Assembly: GCF_900094555.1 (NCBI RefSeq)
Contig: NZ_FMAC01000008.1
Coordinates: forward strand, 89,485-153,484
DNA length: 64,000 nt
Reading direction: 5' to 3'
From: Martinezella hainanensis
GTDB lineage: Bacteria; Pseudomonadota; Alphaproteobacteria; Rhizobiales; Rhizobiaceae
The position numbers and the translations under genes were made by a program. Numbering within the stretch: the first letter of the stretch is position 1; every line of letters begins with the position of its first letter. Shown here one piece after another: positions 43,762 through 52,106 of the stretch. Below the pieces are notes generated by a model that did not search any database, was not told the origin of the DNA, and saw only the letters and a program-made list of their open reading frames with translations.

Positions 43762-45009
43762 TTATTGCCCGGGCAATACGCGGATGGCGTAGATATTGAC
43801 GCCGCGCGCCTTGCCATCGACATCGCTGTTGATGATCAGGCGGCCCGAACCGGTCGGCGCCATCGAGCGATCGAACTGGACCTGAAAGAGCGAATCCGTC
43901 TTCTGGCGGCTGACCGTGAAGCGATGACGCCCGCAACGCCCCAGCGAGCCGAAATCGCATTCCACCGTAATCTGCGTCGGCGCATCCGAGGTTGACTGCA
44001 ATGTCAAGGCGATCGTCGAGGCCTTGCCAGCCATCTGCTGCAGCACATTGACCGGCACTTCAATCGAACCGCTGCCGCCCGAACCGCTGCTGAGCGAGGT
44101 CAGCCGCACGGCAGGTCCCTCGTTCTCGGATACGTTTTCGGCCTTCGACTGCGGGCCGGTCGTAACCTTCGGCGCGTCAGTGGGCTTCAATATCTCGAGC
44201 CATTCCGCCGAGAAGCTGTTCTGCGGGTCGATGGTCGCAAGACCCGGATTGACCGGACCGCTATTGTCGTCCTGATCCGACATATCGTCATCGCTGGTAT
44301 TGCCGCTGAAATCCTGCGAATCGACATGTGCCGGCGGGTTGGGCACGCTCGTATCCCTTTGGGAGGCAGACATGAGCAGACCCGAGCTCTTGATCCACCA
44401 GGCGCCGACACCGAGGAAGGCGAGCAGGATGCAGAAGACCAGCAGGCGGGAGAAGAACTTGCGCGGCTTGCGGCGCACGGCCGCGCGCTCCGGCTTGAAA
44501 TTCATCGATCGTGCCGGGGCCGCATCGGCCGTCGGACGCACATCGCTGTCCGCACCGAGATGATCGGCGGGGCTGGCGCGCATATCGCCGAAATCATCTT
44601 CACGCGCCGCCAGCTCGGCCGACGTCGGTTCCGCGGGAACGGCAGGGCCTGCCGACATCGGCGGATCGCGTGTTTCCCCGCGCACGCTCATGACGGGCTC
44701 CTGCGGCGATGCGACGGCCTGCCTTGCATCCGGCCTGGGTGCGGCATGAGAGACATGCGGAGCATCCAGCTCCGGCGAAACCGGCATCGCCTGCGCGGGG
44801 CGGGCACGCTCCTGGGCTTCGATTTCGCGGATCGTCGCCTCCAGACGCTGGCGCTGGGCGGCGACGACGTTGACATCGGTAATGTCCTGCTTGCGAAGGC
44901 CTGCTTCCAGCGCCTGCCGCGCCGACTGATAGATGCGAGCCCGAATTTCCGGATTGGCGCGATCAGACCGATCCAAGGCGCTTCTGATAGCCGTTTCTAA
45001 TCCGCTCAC
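43762..45009 (-). CDS. Hypothetical membrane-anchored protein
   Basis: Protein of 415 residues. An N-terminal helical domain (about 1-70; IRSALDRSDRANPEIRARIY, AAQRQRLEATIREIEAQERA) is followed by a Pro/Ala-rich linker. One membrane span lies near 186-205 (LLVFCILLAFLGVGAWWI). The C-terminal domain, probably periplasmic, contains IEVPVNVLQQMAGKAST and ITVECDFGSLGRCGRHRF with two Cys. I do not recognise a named family, though similar proteins occur in Rhizobiales. The topology suggests a cytoplasmic N-terminus linked to an envelope domain. Confidence 0.75.
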   Translation of the reverse strand: MSGLETAIRSALDRSDRANPEIRARIYQSARQALEAGLRKQDITDVNVVAAQRQRLEATIREIEAQERARPAQAMPVSPELDAPHVSHAAPRPDARQAVASPQEPVMSVRGETRDPPMSAGPAVPAEPTSAELAAREDDFGDMRASPADHLGADSDVRPTADAAPARSMNFKPERAAVRRKPRKFFSRLLVFCILLAFLGVGAWWIKSSGLLMSASQRDTSVPNPPAHVDSQDFSGNTSDDDMSDQDDNSGPVNPGLATIDPQNSFSAEWLEILKPTDAPKVTTGPQSKAENVSENEGPAVRLTSLSSGSGGSGSIEVPVNVLQQMAGKASTIALTLQSTSDAPTQITVECDFGSLGRCGRHRFTVSRQKTDSLFQVQFDRSMAPTGSGRLIINSDVDGKARGVNIYAIRVLPGQ

Positions 45010-45355
45010 ATCAGATCCTTTACTCTCACCCGCAACATACGCGCAGACTCTGCCGACAAAGCAGCCACATTTTCATCATCCGTTAACCGGATTCGGTAAC
45101 GCCCAGATTTGCAATAGGCAAGCCTCCGGCATGGGTTAAGGGCACTCGGGCGGGGATAAACGGCAAAGACGACGCAAATGGGGTGACCTCGGAAGCGTGG
45201 AGAGGTGTCTGTCGCGGAGGGGATCATCACTATCGCCTGCTGCCTCGTGGCGATTGGCTGTTGCTCGCTGCGGCTTGCTTTCGCCATCTTCCCCTTGCCA
45301 TTCACATCTGCTATCCCTTTTGACGTTTTCGTAAACGTCAAAAGGGATGATGTTC
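45010..45355. promoter_or_regulatory. Divergent region with operator-like palindrome
   Basis: 346 bases between the divergent hypothetical and flavin oxidoreductase genes. I see no gene here. The right end holds the 36-base palindrome listed at 45313-45348. Confidence 0.5.
45313..45348. promoter_or_regulatory. Palindromic operator/hairpin overlapping the ribosome site
   Basis: Perfect 16-bp arms 45313-45328 (ATCCCTTTTGACGTTT) and 45333-45348 around TCGT. It contains TTTTCGTAAACGTCAA (45326-45341), which matches 14 of 16 bases of the palindrome at 57627-57642 and resembles LiuR-type MerR operators. The right arm includes the AAGGGA ribosome site of the next gene, so as RNA it could hide it. 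Confidence 0.65.
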
Positions 45356-46315
45356 ATGGCCCTCCCCTCCATCTTGACCGAGCGCCTGCGCCTGCCGGTC
45401 GTGGCTTCGCCTCTCTTCATCATCTCTCATCCCGCCTTGACGCTGGCGCAATGCAAGTCTGGCGTCGTCGGCTCGTTTCCGGCGCTGAACGCACGCCCGG
45501 AAAGCCAGCTCGACGAATGGCTTGCCATGATCACCGAGGATCTTGCCGCCTACAATGCCGCAAATCCGGACCGTCCGGCAGCTCCATTTGCGGTCAATCA
45601 GATCGTCCATACGTCAAACAAGCGCCTGGAACACGATCTGATGCTTTGCGTCAAATACAAGGTACCGATCGTCATTTCTTCGCTCGGCGCCGTGCCCGAG
45701 GTGAATGCGGCCGTGCATTCCTATGGCGGCATCGTGCTGCATGACATCATCAACAACCGCCATGCCAATTCTGCGATCCGCAAGGGTGCGGACGGGCTGA
45801 TTGCCGTCGCTGCCGGCGCCGGCGGCCATGCCGGCCAGCTTTCGCCCTTTGCGCTGGTGCAGGAGATCCGCGAATGGTTCGACGGGCCACTGTTGCTGGC
45901 GGGCGCCATCGCCACCGGCGGCGCCATCCTGGCGGCGCAGGCGGCGGGCGCCGATCTTGCCTATATTGGCTCGCCCTTCATCGCGACGGAGGAAGCGCGT
46001 GCAGCCGACGCCTACAAACAGGCGATCGTCGAGGGAACTGCCGCCGATATCGTCTACTCCAACTATTTCACCGGCGTCCTTGGGAATTACCTGAAGCCCT
46101 CGATCCGCGCTGCCGGCCTCGACCCGGACAACTTGCCCGAAGCAGATCCTTCCAAGATGGACTTCGAGGCCGCCACGACGGGCGTGAAGGCCTGGAAGGA
46201 CATCTGGGGCTCGGGCCAAGGCATCGGCGCTGTCAAATCCATCCAGCCCGTTGCCGCCCTCGTCGACCGGCTGGAGAGAGAATACCGGCAGGCGCGCGTC
46301 CGGCTGGCGCTTTGA
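45356..46315 (+). CDS. NAD(P)H-dependent flavin oxidoreductase (nitronate monooxygenase family)
   Basis: FMN enzyme of 319 residues: RLRLPVVASPLFIISHPALT, catalytic-His block AAGAGGHAGQLSPFALV, LLAGAIATGGAILAAQAAGA and AYIGSPFIATEEARAAD. The family oxidises nitronates or reduces quinones; several members act on propionate-3-nitronate. ATG 45356 is preferred (AAGGGA about eight bases before); ATGs at 45347 and 45350 lie inside the palindrome. The upstream operator is shared in sequence with the acyl-CoA ligase gene at 57.8 kb, suggesting a link to acyl-CoA or branched-chain catabolism (inference). Confidence 0.88.
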   Translation: MALPSILTERLRLPVVASPLFIISHPALTLAQCKSGVVGSFPALNARPESQLDEWLAMITEDLAAYNAANPDRPAAPFAVNQIVHTSNKRLEHDLMLCVKYKVPIVISSLGAVPEVNAAVHSYGGIVLHDIINNRHANSAIRKGADGLIAVAAGAGGHAGQLSPFALVQEIREWFDGPLLLAGAIATGGAILAAQAAGADLAYIGSPFIATEEARAADAYKQAIVEGTAADIVYSNYFTGVLGNYLKPSIRAAGLDPDNLPEADPSKMDFEAATTGVKAWKDIWGSGQGIGAVKSIQPVAALVDRLEREYRQARVRLAL

Positions 46316-46359
46316 CCGGCAATGAAAAACGGGGCTTTTTTCACAAGCATCCCGCTTTT

Positions 46360-46373
46360 TTGCCAATTGGCAA
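46360..46373. repeat. Short perfect palindrome TTGCCAATTGGCAA
   Basis: A 14-base perfect palindrome after the flavin oxidoreductase and 80 bases before tRNA-Thr. It could be an operator; nothing else supports a role. Confidence 0.3.
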
Positions 46374-46453
46374 TTTGAGCGCTTGAAATCTGACCGCATA
46401 GACTGTATCAGCGCCATGCAAATCGCGGGGCCGAACCGAATGCTTCGCAGAAT

Positions 46454-46529
46454 GCCGCTTTAGCTCAGTCGGTAGAGCACATCATTCGTAATGATGGGGT
46501 CACGTGTTCGAGTCACGTAAGCGGCACCA
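46454..46529 (+). tRNA. tRNA-Thr (anticodon CGT)
   Basis: Cloverleaf with acceptor GCCGCTT/AAGCGGC, D arm AGCTCAGTCGGTAGAGC, anticodon arm CATCA-TTCGTAA-TGATG (anticodon CGT), T arm CACGTGTTCGAGTCACGT-like (GTGTTCGAGTCAC) and encoded ACCA end. Confidence 0.96.
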
Positions 46530-46804
46530 CTCATCCTGTTTGCTCCCCCGAATATCCTCCGTCCCGGGCCTTGCCAGTCTTCGGCGAATTCGCCGGCGCT
46601 GTCGACCAAATTTGCCGCGGAGAAGCATCAATCTTGGCGTGGTCGATCAGCCCCGTACTCAGGAGCGATTCTGCGAATATCGCAGGCGTATGGGCGAAGA
46701 TTGATCACATATGCCCAAAAGCGTGCCGGCAGATTAAGAAAGTTAAATGCATCCCCAACGGCAAAAGGCTCAAAACAGTCTCTGCTTTGGCGGAGTCTTC
46801 GACC

Positions 46805-47053
46805 ATGAACACCATGTCGCGCTTCTCTCCAATTCGCGTCGTTCGCGGCCATTCCGGAGAAACCAGATCGGTCGATACGGCCGATGAAGTCTGGAAGACG
46901 CTCCTTGATGACTGGCCGTCGGAGGAAGGCGACTGCTTTCTGTCCGCATTGCTCATCTGCATAGACGTCCAACGCGGCGAACGGGCGCCCGAAGAGGCGC
47001 GCCTTGCCTTCATTGCCGCCGCGGTCGAAGCGGGAGTTCCTTTGCTCTCGTGA
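46805..47053 (+). CDS. DUF982 domain-containing protein
   Basis: Protein of 82 residues (MNTMSRFSPIRVVRGHSGET at the start) with the DUF982 pattern: RSVDTADEVWKTLLDDWP, Cys-containing LSALLICIDVQRGERAPEEA and the ending RLAFIAAAVEAGVPL. DUF982 is a small cytoplasmic protein family abundant in Rhizobiales, often in many copies per genome, of unknown function. An internal ATG at 46814 is also possible. It stands alone between tRNA-Thr and the methyltransferase. Confidence 0.82.
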   Translation: MNTMSRFSPIRVVRGHSGETRSVDTADEVWKTLLDDWPSEEGDCFLSALLICIDVQRGERAPEEARLAFIAAAVEAGVPLLS

Positions 47054-47150
47054 CAAGGAGGATTCGGCCGGCTTATCTCCCTATGGCGCAGGAAAGCAGA
47101 TTTCAGCGCACCTCAGCCGTGGCACGCCCGCAAGCCATGGGCTACGGCGC

Positions 47151-47756
47151 CTAGAGCCGCTTCAGCGAGAACGAAAAATGTCCATGGGATTCCAGGGTCA
47201 TGTATTCGAACTGCCAGTGGAAATCCTTGCAGAACTTCGTGCAGGCTTCGACCACGCCATATGGAATGGCGTCGACGACATTGCCGGTGCAGAAGTCGTG
47301 GCCGGCGATGCGGCCGTCCTGCTTCACCTTGAAGTGGCTGATCTGCAGCTCCTCCAGGGTCGTCTCGTAGCTGTGATTGGTGTCGACATAGACCCAATCG
47401 AAAAAGCTGTTGGGAAATTCCGAAAGCCGGACGGTGGAGTAGCCCTGGACGAGGCGCAGGCGGCCCTGATCCAATGCACCCCGGAATTTTGACTTGATCT
47501 GCTCAAGGCCCTCCTGATAGCGGGGCGTGTCCCATGCGTCGATCAGGTAAAGCTCTCGCGGCGCGTTCTTTTCGAAGATCTCGGCCGTGAAATCACCGAA
47601 AGCCGCACCGATTTCGGCGCAGACGCCGCCATGCGGCAGGCGGTGCAGAAGCTCGCCGCGATCAGGCAGCAACCGCGCATTTTCCATATGATGCAGGCCG
47701 AGCTGCGTATGCGGCATGCCGCTCTTGTAATGAAATCTCGAGTCGCGCGTTTGCAT
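47151..47756 (-). CDS. Class I SAM-dependent methyltransferase (Methyltransf_24)
   Basis: About 201 residues with motif I VCAEIGAAFGDFTAE, the acidic LYLIDAWDTPRY (ribose-binding position), FDWVYVDTNHSYETTLEEL and GRIAGHDFCTG. The last two blocks are typical of the family associated with sugar or oligosaccharide O-methylation. The start is uncertain; 47756 precedes the conserved region, 47843 has no ribosome site. The gene is divergent from a glycosyltransferase-like gene, so a shared glycan role is plausible but unproven. Confidence 0.8.
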   Translation of the reverse strand: MQTRDSRFHYKSGMPHTQLGLHHMENARLLPDRGELLHRLPHGGVCAEIGAAFGDFTAEIFEKNAPRELYLIDAWDTPRYQEGLEQIKSKFRGALDQGRLRLVQGYSTVRLSEFPNSFFDWVYVDTNHSYETTLEELQISHFKVKQDGRIAGHDFCTGNVVDAIPYGVVEACTKFCKDFHWQFEYMTLESHGHFSFSLKRL

Positions 47757-48060
47757 TTGGCGGCGGATACCTTGGACATGGGCTGAAGGGCAGATCGCGT
47801 GGGCGACCTGTTTCGGAACCGTGGATACTGCAAGTCTTGGCATTGATGGCTTGCGTCAGGCATTCGATGCAAATCCGAACGCCGGCCCGCGAGGCGGATG
47901 GCCTCCTTCGAAACGCTCCATCGGCAGGTGCAGACGGGCCGACCGCGGACAATGAAACGCCTTTTGCGCGCAATCCGTTGAATGCATGCGATTAGTACAA
48001 CCAAAGATTCAGTTTTTGGTGGTTCCGTGCGCCTTGGGATCATATTCTGGGGGACGCATT
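47757..48060. other. Intergenic region between methyltransferase and glycosyltransferase genes
   Basis: About 300 bases between divergent genes. If the longer methyltransferase start is used, part of it is coding. Otherwise it should hold two promoters. I see no clear box or repeat. Confidence 0.35.
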
Positions 48061-48939
48061 GTGAAAATTGCCGTTGGCGTGGCGACATGCGGTCGCAAGG
48101 CGATTCTCGCCGCGATGATCGATAGATTGGCGAAGCAAGCGCGCAAGCCGGATCATCTCTTCCTGTGCCCGGCCAAGGGCGACGACATCGATACGGGCCG
48201 CTTACGCTCCGCACCCTTCCCCGTGACGGTCGTCTCTTCATCGCAGGGAAGCTGTCCGCAACGCAATGCCATCATCGATGCAGCCGTCGGCATAGATCTG
48301 GTCGTATTCTTCGATGACGATTTCTTCCCGGCAACGAACTATCTCGCCGAAACGGAAGCTCTGTTCGAGGCGGATGACGAGATCGTCGTGGCGACCGGCG
48401 AAGTGGTCCGTGACGGTATCCTTGGACCGGGCCTGACGGCGGACGAAGCGGATGCGGCGCTCGCAGCCGATGCCACGCCCTTTCCTGTGCCGATGATCGA
48501 GGACACGCACAACGCCTATGGCTGCAACATGATCTTCCGGCGGAGGCCGATGCTCGCAAATGGTATCTATTTCGACGAAGACCTGCCGCTCTACGCCTGG
48601 CAGGAGGATGTGGATCTGTGCCGGCGGCTACGTCCTTTCGGCAAGATCGTCAAATTCAATCGCCTGCGCGGCGTCCATCTCGGCGTGAAGGCCGGCCGCA
48701 CGTCCGGCGTGCGCCTTGGGTACTCCCAGGTCGCCAATCCGCTCTACCTCGTCAAGAAGCGCTCGGTATCGCTGAAATGGGCGCTGAAGCTGATGGGCGG
48801 CAATGTCGCTTCCAACCTCGCCGGTTCCGTCAACCCGCCGTCCTATATCGACCGACGCGGCCGCCTGCAGGGCAACCTCATCGCCTTCGGCCATCTGCTG
48901 AGCGGATCGCTCGATCCGAAATACATCAACCGGATGTGA
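48061..48939 (+). CDS. Glycosyltransferase family 2-like protein
   Basis: Protein of 292 residues with a GT-A fold: VKIAVGVATCGRKAILAAM at the N-terminus, RNAIIDAAVGIDLVVFFDDD (nucleotide-sugar and DxD metal site), NAYGCNMIFRRRPM, and the acceptor block LPLYAWQEDVDLCRRLR with the catalytic-base ED. It adds a sugar to a surface glycan or lipid; the donor is unknown. GTG 48061 is chosen because GGGGGA lies nine bases upstream and family similarity begins there. Confidence 0.85.
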   Translation: MKIAVGVATCGRKAILAAMIDRLAKQARKPDHLFLCPAKGDDIDTGRLRSAPFPVTVVSSSQGSCPQRNAIIDAAVGIDLVVFFDDDFFPATNYLAETEALFEADDEIVVATGEVVRDGILGPGLTADEADAALAADATPFPVPMIEDTHNAYGCNMIFRRRPMLANGIYFDEDLPLYAWQEDVDLCRRLRPFGKIVKFNRLRGVHLGVKAGRTSGVRLGYSQVANPLYLVKKRSVSLKWALKLMGGNVASNLAGSVNPPSYIDRRGRLQGNLIAFGHLLSGSLDPKYINRM

Positions 48940-49092
48940 ACCCTGCCGATCCGGCAAGAATTCCATGCGCGATTAAAATTGAAGTTCGGCGTTCGGGTGG
49001 CCCTGTTCCGTGATAAGGGTTGAAACCGGCCGCGTGTTCGGCGGCGTCCGTTATTCTCAATCCGTATTGCCTATCGTTTCAAGGATATCCCC

Positions 49093-49392
49093 ATGATTCA
49101 CGTACTCGCCATCCTCACTGCCCAGCCCGGCAAGCGCGCCGAAGTGCTCGAAGCATTCCAGGCGAATGTTCCGGCCGTTCATGCCGAAGATGGCTGTATC
49201 GAATATACTGCTGTCATCGATGTCGAAGGGGCAGATCCTGCCTTTGGGCCTGACACCTTCGTCGTGGTCGAGAAGTGGGAAAGCCTGGCGGCGCTGAAGG
49301 CGCATGCCGCCTCCGCGCACATGGCCGCCTATGGCGAGAAAGTGAAGCATCTGATGGCCGACCGCGCCGTCCACGTGCTGAACCCGGCATGA
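49093..49392 (+). CDS. Putative quinol monooxygenase (ABM domain)
   Basis: Protein of 99 residues with the antibiotic-biosynthesis-monooxygenase (YgiN-like) ferredoxin fold: VLAILTAQPGKRAEVLEAFQ, HAEDGCIEYTAVIDVE, FVVVEKWESLAALKAHAASA and HMAAYGEKVKHLM. Such small dimeric enzymes act on quinols or are heme or ROS-linked; the substrate here is unknown. It is a single-gene unit closed by the terminator at 49429-49454. Confidence 0.85.
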   Translation: MIHVLAILTAQPGKRAEVLEAFQANVPAVHAEDGCIEYTAVIDVEGADPAFGPDTFVVVEKWESLAALKAHAASAHMAAYGEKVKHLMADRAVHVLNPA

Positions 49393-49428
49393 GCCTATCG
49401 CTGCCGGACAGCTTATAAGATCATCGTG

Positions 49429-49454
49429 AAACGGCGCCGAAGGGCGCCGTTTTG
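49429..49454. terminator. Bidirectional terminator (ABM gene / His-rich gene)
   Basis: AAACGGCGCC (49429-49438) and GGCGCCGTTT (49443-49452) with a GAAG loop, T-tract on the plus strand and A-tract giving T on the minus strand. It separates two convergent genes. Confidence 0.85.
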
Positions 49455-49469
49455 CCAGCGGCCAGGCCG

Positions 49470-49847
49470 TCAGTTGTGCGAGAAATGGGGCTGGTTGTAA
49501 TAGCGCCAGTGCCCACCGCCGCCATGCCATCCGCGATGCCCGCCGCCATACCATCCGTGATGGTATCCGCGTCCGCCGTACCAACCATGGTGGCGATACC
49601 CACTGAAGCCGCCAAACCAGCCGAAGGAATAGTAGGGCTGGTCGTAGCCATAGTAAGGTTGGTAGTATGGATTGTAGTAGCCGTAATACGGCCGGTAGTA
49701 GGGGCGATAATAGTAGTGATGATAATGATGGTGCCGATGGACGATCACGCGGTGGTGATGGCCATGATAGTGACGACGCGCTTCGGCGTGAGTTGCCGGC
49801 AGCGCGAACATGCCTAATGCAATGAGCGCCGTTGCCAGAATTTTCAT
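49470..49847 (-). CDS. His/Tyr/Gly-rich secreted protein, copy 1
   Basis: Protein of 125 residues. A signal peptide (MKILATALIALGMFALPATH) is followed by a mature region dominated by His, Tyr, Arg and Gly, with HHxH clusters, repeated YYRPYY/YYGYY units, and repeats of HHGWYGG. It ends in PHFSHN. GGAGG lies just upstream of the ATG. The composition suggests periplasmic metal binding or wall interaction. The neighbour at 50126-50338 is a shorter paralogue. No family function is known to me. Confidence 0.75.
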   Translation of the reverse strand: MKILATALIALGMFALPATHAEARRHYHGHHHRVIVHRHHHYHHYYYRPYYRPYYGYYNPYYQPYYGYDQPYYSFGWFGGFSGYRHHGWYGGRGYHHGWYGGGHRGWHGGGGHWRYYNQPHFSHN

Positions 49848-50125
49848 TTCCAGCCTCCTTGAATGCCGGACGCCAGCGCGACTCGGATCATTCGCGTCGT
49901 CCGGACCACAATATTAACGCGATTGCGCCTTCAAAAGTTCCACTGGAGGGGCACGATGACGGACGTTTTCATCGCATATCACACCGCTCGTCGGCTCGCG
50001 GCAATTTGGGATCCGCGACGGGCTTCGGCTCGACAAAGGCGGCGCCCGGCGGCGTAGCATGTCAACCCGATGGACGGACAAAAAACGGCACCAAAAGGCG
50101 CCGTTTTCATGCCCGTCCGCAGCCG
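49848..50125. other. Spacer between the two His-rich genes
   Basis: About 280 bases. It holds the terminator of copy 2 near 50083-50108 (AAACGGCACC... with GGCGCCGTTT-type arms) and the promoter of copy 1. I see no gene. Confidence 0.45.
50083..50108 (-). terminator. Terminator after His-rich copy 2
   Basis: AAAACGGCACC and GGCGCCGTTTT arms (one mismatch pair) around AAAA, A-run and T-run on both sides. It is nearly the same hairpin as at 49429-49454, so gene and terminator may have been duplicated together. Confidence 0.75.
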
Positions 50126-50338
50126 TCAGGCATGCGAGAAATGCGGCTTGCTGTGCCACCGATGATGGCCGTGTCCATGCCGCCATCCTTCATGGCGATG
50201 CCAGCCATGATGATGAGGACGATACTCACGATGATGGTGGTGATGCCAGCGGTGATGGTGATGATCACGTGCCTCGGCATAAGTAGCGGGTAGAACAATA
50301 ATGCCTAATGCGACGAGCGCCGTTGCAAGAATTTTCAT
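50126..50338 (-). CDS. His-rich secreted protein, copy 2
   Basis: Protein of 70 residues. The signal peptide (MKILATALVALGIIVLPATY) differs from copy 1 at few positions, followed by a short His/Arg/Trp-rich mature part with HHHH runs and the ending PHFSHA. The DNA of the two start regions is also alike, so this is a tandem duplication with expansion or loss of the Tyr-rich middle in one copy. Likely a periplasmic metal-binding peptide, by composition only. Confidence 0.7.
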   Translation of the reverse strand: MKILATALVALGIIVLPATYAEARDHHHHRWHHHHHREYRPHHHGWHRHEGWRHGHGHHRWHSKPHFSHA

Positions 50339-50433
50339 GTATGGTCTCTCCTTGGGTACCGAACGAGCCCCCCGGCTGCGTACGCCCGGACTAACCTAAC
50401 CCACCTAAACGCGAACAAAGCGCATTTGTTCCG

Positions 50434-51714
50434 CTACCCTCTGGACGTCAGGCGTTTTCGCGTCGTCCCCATCTCTCCAACCAGCTCGCGAACCGCCTGC
50501 TGGATCAGCCGGCAAGCTTCAACCGAGGCTTTGCGGCCATTGTGGGCGAGATGATAGGACAGGGGCAAGATCTCATCGGGATCGACGATCCGCACCTTGT
50601 CCGAAATCGGCAAGGCACTGACACGGCCGAGAAACGAGACATAGCCGTGGTTGGCGACGAGATCGACGATCACGGGTAGCGAGTCGGCCGAAGTGATGTC
50701 GCGGCCGCGAAACCGGCGCCGGTCGCGGCTGTCATAGCCGAAGGCCGTCGCGGCATTGCCGATGCCGGTGCGCGGGCTCGGCACGCAAAGCGGATGGTTT
50801 TCCACGAGCGCGGCGAAGGTCTGCTCGGTACTGTCGGGCGGCGCGATCGCCACCATATCGGTCGCGACAAGTTCCACGTGCTCAAAGGCGTCGAGGCCGA
50901 AGACGGAATCGACGATGGCGACATCGATGCGGCCGGATCGAAGCGCTTCGCGCAGATCGTCAGCCGTCATCAGCAGCAGCGACAGCATGTTGCGGTTGCC
51001 GCCGATGTTCCAGCGCGACACCAAGCTCGCAAGCGAGCGCGCCACCCAGCTTTCCGAGCCGGTCGGGATGATCGAGCCGATGCGCACGGCGCGGGCGGTC
51101 CGCTGAAAGCGTTCGTCCGCCGCCGCTTTCATTTCGTCCCAGGCCTGCGCGATGGCGGAGAGAATGGCATGAACCTCCTGCCCGGCCACCGTCAGCACCG
51201 AACCCTGCGCCTGCCGCTCGAACAGGCGGCAGCCGAACAGTTCTTCCAGATTGGCGATCTGCAAAGAAAGCTGCGGCTGGCCAAGACGCAGGCGGCGGGC
51301 GGCGCGATTGATGCTGCCTTGATCGGCGACTTCGAGAAAACGCTCGATGGTGGCGATCTTCAATGGCAGTCGCGCGGCCCACTGGTCATAGTCCGCTGGT
51401 GCCGGCGGCTCCTTCATCAATGCGGATAGCTGGCGGATACAGCCGAGAATGGGTTGCAAGCCCTTCTGAACCTTGGAGCTCGCCAAAAGGGTCGCAAGCT
51501 CGCCGGACGCGCGCTCGACAAGCTTCATTGCCAGCTCCGTCTCTAGCCGGCGCAGCGCGCTGGAGACGGTCGAAGCCGAAAAGGAGAGCCGCCGCGCGGT
51601 CTCCCGCACCGAGCCGATGGAGAATACCATATCGGCTATGAACAATGCGCCGAGATACAAATGCCGCTTCCCCTTGTCCGCTGCCAGATCCGGTCCGAAC
51701 CGCAGCAATATCAA
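50434..51714 (-). CDS. LysR family regulator with two helix-turn-helix domains
   Basis: Protein of 426 residues, about 120 longer than a usual LysR protein. Residues 20-75 look like a first LysR-type HTH (GSVRETARRLSFSASTVSSA, LRRLETELAMKLVER). Residues 119-180 are a clear second one (GSINRAARRLRLGQPQLSLQ, IANLEELFGCRLFERQ). The effector domain spans about 205-410. It is divergent from an osmoprotectant ABC operon, so it may control that operon. The first HTH has lost some consensus positions. The upstream spacer is 392 bases. Confidence 0.85.
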   Translation of the reverse strand: MILLRFGPDLAADKGKRHLYLGALFIADMVFSIGSVRETARRLSFSASTVSSALRRLETELAMKLVERASGELATLLASSKVQKGLQPILGCIRQLSALMKEPPAPADYDQWAARLPLKIATIERFLEVADQGSINRAARRLRLGQPQLSLQIANLEELFGCRLFERQAQGSVLTVAGQEVHAILSAIAQAWDEMKAAADERFQRTARAVRIGSIIPTGSESWVARSLASLVSRWNIGGNRNMLSLLLMTADDLREALRSGRIDVAIVDSVFGLDAFEHVELVATDMVAIAPPDSTEQTFAALVENHPLCVPSPRTGIGNAATAFGYDSRDRRRFRGRDITSADSLPVIVDLVANHGYVSFLGRVSALPISDKVRIVDPDEILPLSYHLAHNGRKASVEACRLIQQAVRELVGEMGTTRKRLTSRG

Positions 51715-52106
51715 CGATATCCCGACGATATGACGTGTTCTCGAAAAAAGATATCCCTAAGCCGAAAAGTGACGGCTATCGTCATTTTGTCGCCTAACTG
51801 ATCCAACCGCAAAAATGAGATCGGAACCGCGCCAAACGGGTAAGGGGAACAAAAACAAATGCACTTGCCCCCGAAAAAAGAAATCCAATTTCGCGCGAAT
51901 GTCGAGTACGCTCGTCATAATCGCGCGACTGCAACGGGAATCCGCAGCGCATCGACTTTTCCGCGATGAGCGCTACGTGCCCGAAGCAGCCACGAATTCG
52001 CCTGTGGGCCGTCGGCCCACTCGAAACCTGCATGTCCGGACTGCAGCCTTGTGAGGCGGCGCGGACAGGCGGAACAAAGGTTTAACGGGGTACAAAGGGA
52101 AACATC
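51715..52106. promoter_or_regulatory. Divergent region between the double-HTH LysR gene and the ABC operon
   Basis: 392 bases without a gene. It is AT-richer near the LysR start. One inverted repeat, TGACG-GCTAT-CGTCA, lies at 51770-51784 and could be a LysR-type operator. Promoters of both units should be here. Confidence 0.45.

Noticed and set aside
46504..46804. Coding frames between tRNA-Thr and the DUF982 gene
   Set aside because: They overlap the tRNA 3' end or lack similarity; the DUF982 match starts only at 46805.
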